64,000 nt of DNA from Kazachstania africana CBS 2517 (Eukaryota; Ascomycota; Saccharomycetes; Saccharomycetales; Saccharomycetaceae). Both the position numbers and the translations under genes were made by a program. Positions 19,515 to 29,230 of the stretch are shown in pieces (the first letter of the stretch is position 1; every line of letters begins with the position of its first letter). Location of the stretch: NCBI RefSeq assembly GCF_000304475.1, contig NC_018943.1, positions 868,001 to 932,000 on the forward strand. The letters are read 5' to 3'. The notes under the pieces are model-generated. The model saw only the letters and a list, made by a program, of their open reading frames with translations. It was not told the origin of the DNA and did not search any database.

Positions 19515-21989
19515 ATGGTATCAGAGGCTACCAATTCAAAGCCAAAAGATGGAACTCCTCAGAGGTCTCCCTCTGTAAACGCTTTGAAACTATTGGGTAA
19601 GAAGATATTACATGCAAGTAGCCACGTAGAAAACGTACCTTCAGGAGTTATTGAAAATAGTCGTTTACATAGTGGAAACTCTATTTCACCATTGAGGCAT
19701 AGGAAGACTTCTCCTAGTCAGGGAACGGTGCCTAGTTCCCTAGCTGTCAATCGTAACAGATCACCTTCTTTAACACATTCGAAAAACAACACTCTATCTA
19801 ATGGTGGGTCAACTTCTCATCCTTTGCATGCTATTAAATCTAATTCTTCAATAGCAAATTTATTGGCACACGCCAACAATCCTTTTGTAGCAGAATCTAG
19901 TCAAAAACAAAGAGGAGGTATTGCTGTGGCACCCACTTCGAAACTAAATAAGGATAAGAACAGTGAAAGGAAAATTAAAACTCACCACATGGAACCTCAT
20001 CGTTCTAAAAGTTTTGTTAATAACAAAATTTTGAATACTGAGGATTTTAGAAAGAATGACGAAAGGAGCCATCTGGTGTATAATCCATATGGTATTAACA
20101 ACTCTAGACCTGGTACAGCCTTTGCTGAAGAGAACAGGAATGATGGTGATAATGATTTAAGTTTCTATTTACATGATGGTAATGTAAAGATAAGAATGTT
20201 ACCACTACCAATCCAAAATCCTAACGATTTTTTACCTGAAAGAATGACACAATTTAGTATCCATTTAACTGATAATTTTGTTTTCGATTCAAATAACAAA
20301 ACAATTGGATCTGGTGGTTCTAGTGAAGTTAGAATTGTTAGATCCGCTTATAGACAAAATAGAGTTTATGCTCTGAAAAAATTAAATATGATATATGATG
20401 AGACTCCTGATAAATTTTACAAACGTTGTTCAAAAGAATTTATAATTGCAAAACATTTAAGCCACAATGTTCATATTATTAGTACCTATCTATTAGTGAA
20501 GATTGCCACTACGACTTACACTACAAGAGGCTGGGGTTTTATAATGGAATTGGGCCATAAGGATCTTTTCCAATTGATCGAAAGAAGTGGATGGAGGCAA
20601 GTTCCTTTATCTGAAAAATACTGTATTTTTAAACAAATCGCACAAGGTGTAAAATATTGTCACGATAATGGGATTGCACATCGTGATTTAAAACCCGAAA
20701 ATGTTTTAATTACAAAAGATGGTATTTGTAAATTGACAGATTTTGGTATTTCTGATTGGTATCATGTAGAACCCGATAATTTTGAATCACCAGTGAAGAC
20801 CTGTCAAGGTATGATTGGATCACCACCTTTCACACCCCCAGAAGTGATGTATTTTGATGCTAAGAATCATTACGATGAAAAATTACAGAAACCTTATAAC
20901 CCGTTAGCAATGGATTACTATGCTTTAGGCATACTACTATTTACATTGATTAACAACATCATACCCTTCATTGAATCTTGTAATCACGATCCCAGATTTA
21001 GAGATTTTGAAGCGGCGTATGAGAAGTTTGTTAAATACTCAAGTAAGAATTTCAGGGTGAAAAATTCGTACAAACCAGGACCAGGATCTGAGTATTCACT
21101 TTCTAAGAATTTTAAAAGTGACCTTAATGCTACAAGAGTTGCATGGAGACTTGCTGATCCGAACCCGGAAACCAGATATACTATTGAAGAGTTATTCAAT
21201 GATCCATGGTTCCAGAAGATTGAAACCTGTGTGGACCCTGATGACGAGTCCTGTATAATGCCACCACCTGATGTAAGAAAGGCAAGCGTTTTGAACAGTA
21301 GTAATGGGGAAATAGAGTACAAGATGAACGATGCAAATACTTACAATATGGACAACGAAAGTGAGACTAACAGTGACGTGTTATCTAACCATTTATCTAT
21401 TGGTTCTGATAATGCACAATATACAAAACCTAGGTCAATGGTAGAGATTGCAGAGGCACCATTGAAATTGCCGGAACAATTACAATCTAAAAGAGAGAAT
21501 AAAGCGTCATTTACGTTAAATGAAGACACATCGAAGCACACGTTAGATTCCCTTTCTGTACATGATGACTATTCTGACGCTTCAGAATCTAGTGGTGGAT
21601 CAAAAAGACAGTCCCTTGCATCATCGTCATCATCTTCAAATGGTAAAAATCAAGAAGAGAGTGTGGATGCTATTTTAGAACATTCTACCCCTCCAACAGC
21701 AGATCAATCCAGAAATGAAACCGGCTTACCAGAGCCATATGCAGTACAGCCACATTTGCCTACAGCTTTACTAAATAGTAAGAAAAGTGCTTCGAACAAT
21801 GTAACAGAGAGAATGACCGATCTGTCACTGGCTGCCAAGAAAACTTCAGGCTCCTCCATGATCACCACAGGTGGTCACACACCCAGATCTTCCCCTTTGA
21901 GGAAGAGAACGGTGGTACACCACCATCTAGAAGTCCCCTCCAGTGTCGTCCACATGCCGTCCTCTCAGCCGTTTATAGTATCCAGATAG
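19515..21989 (+). CDS. PTK2: Ser/Thr protein kinase Ptk2
   Basis: Kinase of the Npr1/Hal5-related fungal group that activates the plasma-membrane H+-ATPase Pma1 and promotes polyamine and ion uptake. The 824 residues match the usual length (818). A Ser-rich N terminus contains the conserved SVNALKLLGKK near 20. The kinase domain runs from about 255 to 570 with a Gly-rich loop GSGGSSEV at 265-272, lysine in ALKKL, HRDLKPEN near 388 and DFGISD near 409, with the unusual TPPEVM in place of APE. The tail ends in VIHHH-like VVHHHLEV and FIVSR, as in S. cerevisiae. A Ser run (SSSSSS) lies near 705. It ends the chromosome X-type block. Confidence 0.95.
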   Translation: MVSEATNSKPKDGTPQRSPSVNALKLLGKKILHASSHVENVPSGVIENSRLHSGNSISPLRHRKTSPSQGTVPSSLAVNRNRSPSLTHSKNNTLSNGGSTSHPLHAIKSNSSIANLLAHANNPFVAESSQKQRGGIAVAPTSKLNKDKNSERKIKTHHMEPHRSKSFVNNKILNTEDFRKNDERSHLVYNPYGINNSRPGTAFAEENRNDGDNDLSFYLHDGNVKIRMLPLPIQNPNDFLPERMTQFSIHLTDNFVFDSNNKTIGSGGSSEVRIVRSAYRQNRVYALKKLNMIYDETPDKFYKRCSKEFIIAKHLSHNVHIISTYLLVKIATTTYTTRGWGFIMELGHKDLFQLIERSGWRQVPLSEKYCIFKQIAQGVKYCHDNGIAHRDLKPENVLITKDGICKLTDFGISDWYHVEPDNFESPVKTCQGMIGSPPFTPPEVMYFDAKNHYDEKLQKPYNPLAMDYYALGILLFTLINNIIPFIESCNHDPRFRDFEAAYEKFVKYSSKNFRVKNSYKPGPGSEYSLSKNFKSDLNATRVAWRLADPNPETRYTIEELFNDPWFQKIETCVDPDDESCIMPPPDVRKASVLNSSNGEIEYKMNDANTYNMDNESETNSDVLSNHLSIGSDNAQYTKPRSMVEIAEAPLKLPEQLQSKRENKASFTLNEDTSKHTLDSLSVHDDYSDASESSGGSKRQSLASSSSSSNGKNQEESVDAILEHSTPPTADQSRNETGLPEPYAVQPHLPTALLNSKKSASNNVTERMTDLSLAAKKTSGSSMITTGGHTPRSSPLRKRTVVHHHLEVPSSVVHMPSSQPFIVSR

Positions 21990-22822
21990 AATACGTTATA
22001 TACACATATAAATTTTGAGCGTCTCAACTTATAACCAATATTCCAGAATTTGAACGCAGGGGACAACCCTAACCCAGGGCTTGCAGAAAAAAAAAGAAAA
22101 AGGATCAGTGGCTTCCACGGAGTCCCCGCGTGGGCTCATAACCCGCGGGTTCTGTTCTCGGCTTCCCTTCTCCTGCTTCGTATAGAAGGAGAAAACATTG
22201 GCCGCTCCGCGAAACGAGCCGAGCCTTGCAATACGCACCATGCTGTTTTATACGACTGGCCACAATCAGCAACGAGAGGCCAATACAAACAGCAGTCGAT
22301 CGATACCACTGTTAGAAAACCAGTCATTATCCCAAAACGATACTCCTCAACAGTGGCATTTGATACAGACTGCCTCCCACTTCTTACAGTTGCTGTCCAC
22401 AGGGTTGCCAATCGTCCAATCCCATGCGTTTTTCGGATCTCAAATCGTCAGAGGGATTCCTTTTTCTCTTTTACTGCAATTCAGGATAAACTGTACAGCA
22501 GAACACTTAAACCACGGAGAACTTCTCGCATTGCAGCAAAGATAATCCACTGTTACTATTTATTTATTTATCTCCACGCACAGAAATGAAAAATTTTCTC
22601 CATTTGGGCACAAATGTCAGTAAACCTACTGAGTACGAGCATCAAAACGTTATATAAGCAATCATCGTATTTCTTGAAACTGACATATTTGTCTACCGTA
22701 TTAGTAATCCACATTACATATATATATAACACATTTTACTAAGACTTTTCCGAGGGTTTTTAGCAGCTTCTATTTCAAGTTTCATACCAAAGTAGTAGTA
22801 GTAGTAGCCACCTCCATCCGTA
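21990..22822. other. PTK2-SUR2 intergenic region with GC-richer segment, synteny breakpoint
   Basis: 833 bases. The segment 22050-22590 is unusually G+C-rich for this window and several frames stay open, but the longest (about 179 codons) starts at TTG, not ATG, and none resembles a known protein. It contains a perfect 10-bp palindrome ACCCGCGGGT (22141-22150), other CCGCG/CCACGG motifs, a TATA run near 22718-22728 and a (TAG)n repeat at about 22791-22807 just before SUR2. The chromosome X-type order ends here. Confidence 0.55.
22114..22255 (+). promoter_or_regulatory. Putative Pdr1/Pdr3 and Upc2/Ecm22 sites upstream of SUR2
   Basis: TCCACGGA at 22114-22121 is an exact pleiotropic drug response element. 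TCCGCGAA (22206-22213) and ACCACGGA (22511-22518) are one-mismatch versions. TCGTATA at 22178-22184 and TATACGA at 22249-22255 are exact sterol response element cores on opposite strands. They lie 570-710 bases upstream of SUR2. Function is inferred from motif identity only. Confidence 0.45.
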
Positions 22823-23932
22823 ATGAACTCAACCATTGTAGAAATGGTTAATGAAACCGTAAGTTCAGTAGTGAATAGTACTATTGCTGACTATACTGAG
22901 TTTTTCTCCGCCGCTGCTGAACCACAAATCGTTCTATCCGCTAAACCTTCTTTGGTCCAAGGTATTCCTGATGGTATCTTGGCATTGATCGCTCCAGTAG
23001 TAGCCTACTGGACCTTCTCCATGTTCTTCCACACTTTGGATACTTTCAACTTAGCTGAAACTTATAGAATTCATCCAAGTGAAGAAGTCAAGGCAAGAAA
23101 TTTAGCAAGTAGATTCGACGTACTATGTGAAGTCATCTTACAGCATATCATCCAATCCGTCGTGGGTTATGGTTTCTACCGTTTCGATGGTATTTCACAA
23201 ACTGGTTACGAATCTAATCAAATCTGGAACATTAAGAAGTATCTAATCGTTAATCTACATTTGAATCAGTATTTAAGTCTCGAAATAATCGACACACTAG
23301 TGAATTATGCTTACAATTATGGTATCTCAGCCTTTAAAATCGCTATTGGCTTCGTTATCATCGACACTTGGCAATACTGGTTACACAGATTAATGCATCT
23401 AAACAAAACTCTTTACAAGAAATACCATTCCGTCCATCACGAATTGTACGTTCCTTACGCCTACGGTGCCCTTTTCAATGCCCCATTGGAAGGTTTCTTA
23501 CTGGACACTCTAGGAACCGGTATTGCTGCTATTCTAACCGGTTTAAGTCAAAGAGAACAAATCATTTTATACACTTTTGCAACAATGAAAACCGTCGACG
23601 ATCACTGTGGTTACGATCTTCCATTCGATCCTTTCCAAATGATCTTCCCAAACAACTCTGTCTATCATGATATCCATCACCAAACTTGGGGTTTGAAATC
23701 AAACTTTGCTCAACCTTTCTTCGTCTTCTGGGATAACGTCTGCAGCACCAAGTTTGCTCCAATGGATTCCGAATTGAAAGGTGTCAAGAGAATTAACATC
23801 CATCAATACAAGAAGTTCTTGCAAAACAGAGAAAATGAAAGAGTCGAGAAATTAAAGAAATTCAAGGAATCAATGGACGTCTCCAATGAAGAAGACAAGA
23901 AAATTGATGAAACTAAGAAGAAGGATATGTGA
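22823..23932 (+). CDS. SUR2: Sphinganine C4-hydroxylase
   Basis: ER membrane di-iron hydroxylase that makes phytosphingosine from dihydrosphingosine and acts on the ceramide backbone. The 369-residue protein carries the fatty-acid hydroxylase His motifs in order: HRLMH near 193, HSVHH near 208, and HDIHH near 289, with DDHCGYDLPFDP between the last two. Hydrophobic segments lie near 50-72, 110-125 and 168-190. The C terminus is Lys-rich (KKFKESMD, DETKKKDM), an ER-type tail. Codon use is more biased than that of its neighbours (GGT, TCC, AAG preferred), which suggests high expression. A second in-frame ATG at 22844 is possible. Confidence 0.95.
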   Translation: MNSTIVEMVNETVSSVVNSTIADYTEFFSAAAEPQIVLSAKPSLVQGIPDGILALIAPVVAYWTFSMFFHTLDTFNLAETYRIHPSEEVKARNLASRFDVLCEVILQHIIQSVVGYGFYRFDGISQTGYESNQIWNIKKYLIVNLHLNQYLSLEIIDTLVNYAYNYGISAFKIAIGFVIIDTWQYWLHRLMHLNKTLYKKYHSVHHELYVPYAYGALFNAPLEGFLLDTLGTGIAAILTGLSQREQIILYTFATMKTVDDHCGYDLPFDPFQMIFPNNSVYHDIHHQTWGLKSNFAQPFFVFWDNVCSTKFAPMDSELKGVKRINIHQYKKFLQNRENERVEKLKKFKESMDVSNEEDKKIDETKKKDM

Positions 23933-23952
23933 TATTCCACTTTTCATTTTCC

Positions 23953-24000
23953 ATTTATTTATTTATTATTTATTTATTAGTTATATATATATATATATAT
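23953..24000. repeat. ATTT and TA microsatellites after SUR2
   Basis: ATTT-type repeats (23953-23979) followed by a run of TA dinucleotides (23982-24000) directly after the SUR2 stop. A TA-rich tract at this place resembles a yeast 3'-end efficiency element. Confidence 0.7.
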
Positions 24001-24094
24001 GACCTAACGATATTCTAATAAAAAATTAAAAAAAAATTGCACTAAGGTCTTGATATTCTATTTTACAATGGGTATATAGAGCTGCTGTCATACA

Positions 24095-25102
24095 ATGAGT
24101 GCATATATCAATCCATTAGGCTCTGAATCAACTACAGCCATACAGCCAATCCCGTTGTTTGTAATCAAATCTAAGATCATATCAGCACAACCAAATTTGA
24201 AGCTTTTCATTAATTTATCGCATGCCAAAGAAATACCATTACCCAAGTCACCGTTCAGCCCAAAGACTACGTACAATGAAATAATGAATAATCAATGGGA
24301 AATCCCCATAATCACTTCACCTTCACGTATCGAGAAGGACAAAAAAGGAAATAAGTGTACAGTGTACGATTGCATAATTAATAGTCAGTTAGTCGATACG
24401 GTATTGGATGTGACGAACGTGAATTTGAAACAAATCTTGATTGAATGGTGTTTTGAGAGTATAGAGATTATTGATAATGTAATAATTGATAGAGAAAATA
24501 TCAAGTTCCCCAAGTTGAAATTTAAATGTGAAGGTCAGGATAAATTACCTGAATTGGAGGTCAGAAATGAACAATTCATGGAAACTGAAAAGAAAAATGA
24601 TGATATCCAAGAATTCTTGCAAATGAAAAGAGATCTAATTGAGAAAGATGGTATAGATTCTGATGAGTTGCCCGCATTGTTCCCCTTGACTAGGAATAAT
24701 AATAACGGTGGCGACAATGAAATGCCCAAGAATAAAGTTGTAATAGAAGATATTACTAATGAGTGGCAGAAAATGAAACAGAAATCTAAGATTTCTGAAA
24801 ATGTGCATGTAATTAAGAAAGATATTAACTTTGTCGTTACAATGAAGAAAATTACAAAGGAAAAAAGTGCATATAAATTGAAGATCGAAATTGAGTCAGA
24901 GATTGAGTCAAGTTTAGATTTAAATGTGTCATACAATTTAAACGATAATGAATTATTAATTGAAAATTCCAATACAATTGAATTTAACCCAAAGAGGCTG
25001 AACTTATTACTACCGAATTTTATTAAAGAATTAAAATATTCTTCAAAGGATTTTAAAACGTATTTCATAAAGAGGGAAAAGAAATTATATATATTTGTAT
25101 AA
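24095..25102 (+). CDS. PIH1: R2TP complex subunit Pih1
   Basis: Adaptor of the Rvb1-Rvb2-Tah1-Pih1 (R2TP) co-chaperone that works with Hsp90 in box C/D snoRNP and PIKK assembly. The 335 residues (S. cerevisiae 344) show the PIH1 N-terminal domain. This includes LFINLSHAKEIPLP near 32-45, the WEIPIITSPSR segment near 68 and YDCIINSQLV near 90. A polar linker follows, and the C-terminal CS-like beta domain is at about 245-335. It is convergent with PRO1 with only 20 bases between stop codons. The PIH1/PRO1 pairing corresponds to YHR034C beside YHR033W, the PRO1 paralogue. Confidence 0.92.
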   Translation: MSAYINPLGSESTTAIQPIPLFVIKSKIISAQPNLKLFINLSHAKEIPLPKSPFSPKTTYNEIMNNQWEIPIITSPSRIEKDKKGNKCTVYDCIINSQLVDTVLDVTNVNLKQILIEWCFESIEIIDNVIIDRENIKFPKLKFKCEGQDKLPELEVRNEQFMETEKKNDDIQEFLQMKRDLIEKDGIDSDELPALFPLTRNNNNGGDNEMPKNKVVIEDITNEWQKMKQKSKISENVHVIKKDINFVVTMKKITKEKSAYKLKIEIESEIESSLDLNVSYNLNDNELLIENSNTIEFNPKRLNLLLPNFIKELKYSSKDFKTYFIKREKKLYIFV

Positions 25103-25122
25103 TAATAAAGATACAGTACTCA

Positions 25123-26529
25123 TCATATTGGTGTGAACGCCAAATTTTCCTTACTTGCAATGTAATTACTATCCTCGTCGATGAAATCGGTATGATGTGC
25201 ATTATGGGAATTGAATAAATCGGTTTCACTTGGTTTAGCATAGCCTAAAATATCTACTATATCTTTTTCTTCTTTAGCGTCCTTTAATTTATTCAATTCC
25301 ATACTACTGTAATTACATCTAACACGTCCTACAGTCTTTAAAGGATAATTTGGATCCAGTTTACCATTTGACAATCTTTTACCAACTTTAAGGTTGACAC
25401 AATCCAGTTCATGGAAATTGTCCTCAACGTCTATAATACTTTGGGCTGGCAACCCATTGAGATGTTCACCTACAGAACTGACAGAAGAAGAGGAGGATGA
25501 AGAAGAAGAGGCAGAGGCCGCTATAGTAAAATCGTTCGAACTTTCTTTCTCTTCCGATAATAAATTCTCGTAAGTGGTTTTGTCTATAATGATAGAACCT
25601 TTCGTAACGAGACCATGTAATAGCCAGAATTGTCTATCTTCCAACCTATCTTCCTGTTCTCTAGCAATGAACTTCGTATGTAATGGTACATCCAATTTCT
25701 GTAATTTGTCTAACTCTATCGTGGAATCCTCAGGAAATTCACCTGAACAATTTTCAATATAATCTATAACTTTAATAATATTTGAAGGGTTAGTACTTTT
25801 CATAACGACAGTATTAACCCCGGCATGTGTAGCTAAATTAGCTGCAATAAGTTTAGTCCTCATTCCGCCAGTACCAATCTTACTTCCGGACCCATGAGAA
25901 ACGTTTACGTTTTGCAACAAACCTTTACTCTCCAGATGTAAGTTTTTTATAGTGAAGATTGGTTTAGCATCTGGATCACTTCTTGGATCGTCTGTATAAA
26001 GACAATCTACGTCCGTCAGCAGAAACAAATAATCAGCCTCGATCAAAGCGGCAGTAACTCCACTAAGAGTGTCATTATCACCAAATTCAATCTCAGTGAT
26101 TGAAAGTGTATCATTCTCATTAACAATTGGGACGACCCCCATATTGAGTAGTTCTAATATAGTGTTTTTCGCATTCTTGAATTGTTTCCAATCCAAGATA
26201 TCATTCCTGGTCAATAGAATCTGCGCAATATCCATTTCATATTCATGAAATATCATGTCCCATCTACCTATCAATCTGCCTTGTCCTATAGCAGCAATCG
26301 CTTGAATTTCGGAAATGGAAGTGGGCCTTTCCTGTAAGTTCATGACATTAAGACCCATGGCAATGCCCCCCGAAGATACAATCACCACTTTATGTCCCAT
26401 CCTTGTTAATGACATGACAGTCTCCACTAGTTTAGACATTATAGAAAGTCTGGGTTCATGGGTTTCTGAGTCTACTAAAGACGATGAGCCCAATTTGATA
26501 ACAATGGTATGTGATTTAGTGGTATCCAT
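25123..26529 (-). CDS. PRO1: Glutamate 5-kinase (proline biosynthesis)
   Basis: First enzyme of proline synthesis from glutamate (ATP + glutamate to glutamyl 5-phosphate), cytosolic. ATG at 26529 is chosen because the product then begins with the kinase core [13 protein letters not shown]; the frame is open 28 codons further but that extension is hydrophobic and not family-like. The amino-acid-kinase domain (about 1-290) contains [24 protein letters not shown] and [13 protein letters not shown]-like domain follows and includes [10 protein letters not shown] near 405. The 468 residues exceed S. cerevisiae (428), partly through a Ser-rich insertion ([11 protein letters not shown]) near 335-350. 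Confidence 0.95.
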   Translation of the reverse strand: MDTTKSHTIVIKLGSSSLVDSETHEPRLSIMSKLVETVMSLTRMGHKVVIVSSGGIAMGLNVMNLQERPTSISEIQAIAAIGQGRLIGRWDMIFHEYEMDIAQILLTRNDILDWKQFKNAKNTILELLNMGVVPIVNENDTLSITEIEFGDNDTLSGVTAALIEADYLFLLTDVDCLYTDDPRSDPDAKPIFTIKNLHLESKGLLQNVNVSHGSGSKIGTGGMRTKLIAANLATHAGVNTVVMKSTNPSNIIKVIDYIENCSGEFPEDSTIELDKLQKLDVPLHTKFIAREQEDRLEDRQFWLLHGLVTKGSIIIDKTTYENLLSEEKESSNDFTIAASASSSSSSSSSVSSVGEHLNGLPAQSIIDVEDNFHELDCVNLKVGKRLSNGKLDPNYPLKTVGRVRCNYSSMELNKLKDAKEEKDIVDILGYAKPSETDLFNSHNAHHTDFIDEDSNYIASKENLAFTPI

Positions 26530-27051
26530 GGCGATGAATATTGTATGGTAATCTATTATATTGAAACTCACATAAAGTAAACATAAAAATTTTAAAAAAA
26601 AGGCTACATACATATATATATAGTTGATACCTTTTTTGAAAAGTATGGTGTTCCGTCCCTATACAGCAGTAAAAAAATTAGCGAGGGACTTACGTTAACT
26701 ATTAAGAAGGTTATAAATTCGAGAGTATTCCAATTTAGGTTCTCTTTCCTCTTGATGTACGTTTTTTTCCTTCGCGGTAGGGTATAGGGCAAGTGAAATG
26801 ACGTATATTCGTGGGGCTTCCTGCGGTAGGGAGATGGTAAGAAAAGCGGTAGAGAATTTGCTGGAGAGTTTCAGCGAAGGATGACGAGCCGGTGTTATAG
26901 GAGAAATGCGTTGGCTTAGCGGGGCGATGCGGTGGAGAGTGTGAGATGGGGAATGCCGGGCTGAAGAGTGTCGGGCTGGAAGAGTGCGGTAATGGTACGA
27001 TTTTCTTTGGCTTAGCATGCACAGATGCGTCAGATTGGGAAAATAGAAGGG

Positions 27052-27059
27052 TCACGTGA
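27052..27059. promoter_or_regulatory. E-box / Cbf1-type site
   Basis: TCACGTGA is a perfect 8-bp palindrome within GGTCACGTGATT, matching RTCACRTG. It is about 520 bases upstream of PRO1. It is not followed by an A+T-rich CDEII-like element, so it is read as a transcription factor site rather than a centromere. Confidence 0.5.
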
Positions 27060-27864
27060 TTCAGCATTACTATGGTACGAGGAGAGACAGTAGTTGTCTT
27101 AGTATATAAGTTTATGTGCCATTCTCTGGCTATGAGACTAATATCATATTTGTATTTTTAGAGGTAAAGGAAGTATCAACTTTAATGTCAGTTACATTGT
27201 TCAGCCATATTCTTCAAAAAAGCCTCTTTCCGTCAAAAGAAATTAAGGTAATTCTTCCCTGTACAATCCCTTACAATGACATCGCTGACAAAATAAGAGA
27301 TTACAGATTCAATGAGCGCTCAGCGTCTTGCCTGAAAGTAGTTCTACTGGTTATTTTTCGCATCTTTTCGTTAAAATCAAAGTGAGCGCTGCGCAATCCT
27401 CAAGTATTTTAATAAAAAAAAGTGCCATCGTTTGTCAATAAATATCAAAGTCTCTGAAGAGCAGTACCATTTTTAATATCTTCACCAGTGCCAATGTCTT
27501 CACCAGTATTAGGGAATTTAGAAAAGTATTTATAGAAAAATATAAACTTGCTTTACCCTTGGAATGAGCCTCAACCTTTCCAAACAAAACCGCGCCTACA
27601 ACAATATACTTTTAACTATCAAATGTGTTCTTCACACACATTATCCTTTTAATTTCTAGTGAATCTCCAGCGCAAGGTACCGATATCTAAATATTTGGTA
27701 TATCGTGTGTTCCGAGATTTACTGCATCACATACTAAGACATCTAACGACACTAATTCTTTATACATCCCATGTTACGCAGATCTACCATCTCACAAGTG
27801 GAACCACGTTCTTAAAATTTCTTCCCTACTTTCCACAGAGAGTACCATGAAATGTCCATCGTTT

Positions 27865-28143
27865 ACGCGTCTGTGCACTCACGGCTGAACAAGTCCATCA
27901 TAAAAACAAGAGCCACATCGTGTGCAGACCATCGATTAGAATAGAAATCGATAGAACCATTCGCGATTGAAACCGCTTTACGCGTCTCACTCTGAATATT
28001 ATATCTCTTTTTCACGCGTATTGCTTGTACCTTATTATTTGGGAAAAAGTCTTGGCTGAGAGTTCGATGGGGCGAAAAAGTATTTTTGGTGTTTGCCGTG
28101 ACAGTTCCCTGTTTAGGGAAAGGCACGACTATTACGTTTCGTG
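27865..28143. promoter_or_regulatory. MCB/SCB cluster upstream of GIC2
   Basis: Three exact MluI cell-cycle boxes ACGCGT (27865-27870, 27980-27985, 28014-28019) and one SCB-type TTTCGTG (28137-28143, CACGAAA on the other strand) lie 190-470 bases upstream of the GIC2 ATG. S. cerevisiae GIC1/GIC2 are expressed at G1/S, consistent with MBF/SBF control. Confidence 0.65.
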
Positions 28144-28332
28144 TGGATTATTAAAGATTCGACTGAGTGAATTTTCGAGTACTTGCCCTACTCAGATAGG
28201 ATAATTGATGGGATAGCTGCACCAAGTATATATATCTACATGTTGAATTGTTTATAAAAGTGGAACTAAAAAAAGAGAGACGTCATATATCTTGAACCTT
28301 TCCTTATTTCCTCTCACCATCGACAAATAATC

Positions 28333-29196
28333 ATGTCGCAAAGAATCGATTTACCTCAAATGAAATCCATCTGGATTGCTGAAGATGAAGAAGCTGAAAA
28401 ATTATACTGTGTGCAGGCTCAACAAATCATGGGCTTAGATAGCGACGACGAAATCGGAATAACGTTAATTAATAGTGACAGACCTGCATTGAATAATAAG
28501 AAAAACATAGAGCTGCCTCCTTTGAAGAATCGTAGCTCCAATGTTCATTTCTTGGACATATCTATTCCATCTACAAAGAAAATGGGTAAGAAAAAAAGTT
28601 TTATGAAGCTTTTCAGATCAAATCAATCATCCGACAAGAAAGATAGATCTATATCTACACCATTCGATTTCCATCATATCTCCCACGCAGGCACCCCAAT
28701 AGAGGAACCGGAAGAACCAGAAAGAATGGAACAACTTGACGATGATCCCCGTCAATTCCACGTATTACAGAAATTAGACAGTGCATTCGTTACAGAATCA
28801 ATATCAGATGCATCATCATCAAGACGTCCTATATCTGGAAGTTCATCCATCTATACAGCTTCTACAACAAAAACAGACCGTATAATGTCAACATCGACAA
28901 TGGCAACTACGATACTGGAGAGAACTCCATCTGTCTTCAATAAATTGAAGCATCAAAACCATCCAAGTAACGAACTCTCATTAGAATACTTAAAAGATTA
29001 TACATTCCCAACAATTCTAGAAAATAAACCATCAAACGACTTTACAAGATTGAAAACCGCGTCTATACCAAATTCCTTAACCACACCTGAACTTGAAGAG
29101 TGTCTATTTTCTGACAACTTTTCAGGTAAAAGAATATCTGTTGATGACATTCTAAAATACTACAATACCAGTAGCAATTCTTCGCCGTATATATGA
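28333..29196 (+). CDS. GIC2: Cdc42 effector of the Gic1/Gic2 family
   Basis: CRIB-domain effector that binds GTP-Cdc42 at the bud site and helps polarise actin and septins. The 287-residue product has an N-terminal conserved segment (MKSIWIAEDEEAEKLY near 11-26), a Lys-rich stretch (KKMGKKKSFMKLFR) just before the CRIB motif ISTPFDFHHISHAGTP at about 107-122, then a Ser/Thr-rich region. The SLEYLKDYTFPTILE motif near 217 is shared with both S. cerevisiae paralogues. It is shorter than Gic2 (383) and nearer Gic1 (314), so the choice between GIC1 and GIC2 is not secure. It is convergent with VMA22, with 34 bases between stops. Confidence 0.88.
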   Translation: MSQRIDLPQMKSIWIAEDEEAEKLYCVQAQQIMGLDSDDEIGITLINSDRPALNNKKNIELPPLKNRSSNVHFLDISIPSTKKMGKKKSFMKLFRSNQSSDKKDRSISTPFDFHHISHAGTPIEEPEEPERMEQLDDDPRQFHVLQKLDSAFVTESISDASSSRRPISGSSSIYTASTTKTDRIMSTSTMATTILERTPSVFNKLKHQNHPSNELSLEYLKDYTFPTILENKPSNDFTRLKTASIPNSLTTPELEECLFSDNFSGKRISVDDILKYYNTSSNSSPYI

Positions 29197-29230
29197 GCTA
29201 TGTACACATCTTTTTTTTTTCATTTTCCAT

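Larger units (their letters stand above)
26530..28332. other. PRO1-GIC2 divergent intergenic region (1.8 kb), inversion breakpoint
   Basis: The longest gene-free stretch in the window. Contents from left to right: the A+T-rich PRO1 upstream region with an AT run near 26605; a G+C-richer, purine-rich segment 26760-27000 with five GCGGTRR motifs and a short direct repeat (CGGGCTGAAGAGTG at 26957 and CGGGCTGGAAGAGTG at 26972); the E-box TCACGTGA at 27052-27059; and GIC2-proximal MCB elements. Open frames of 89-110 codons exist on both strands but mostly begin at non-ATG codons and resemble nothing known. One end of the six-gene inversion lies here. Confidence 0.55.

Noticed and set aside
22050..22589. 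540-base open frame and overlapping frames upstream of SUR2
   Set aside because: The long frame starts at TTG, has no family resemblance, and the region holds several regulatory motifs; open frames here follow from the higher G+C content.
26695..27067. Overlapping 107- and 110-codon minus-strand frames between PRO1 and GIC2
   Set aside because: Two frames open over the same purine-rich segment, Pro/Ser/His-rich and low complexity, with no recognisable domain.
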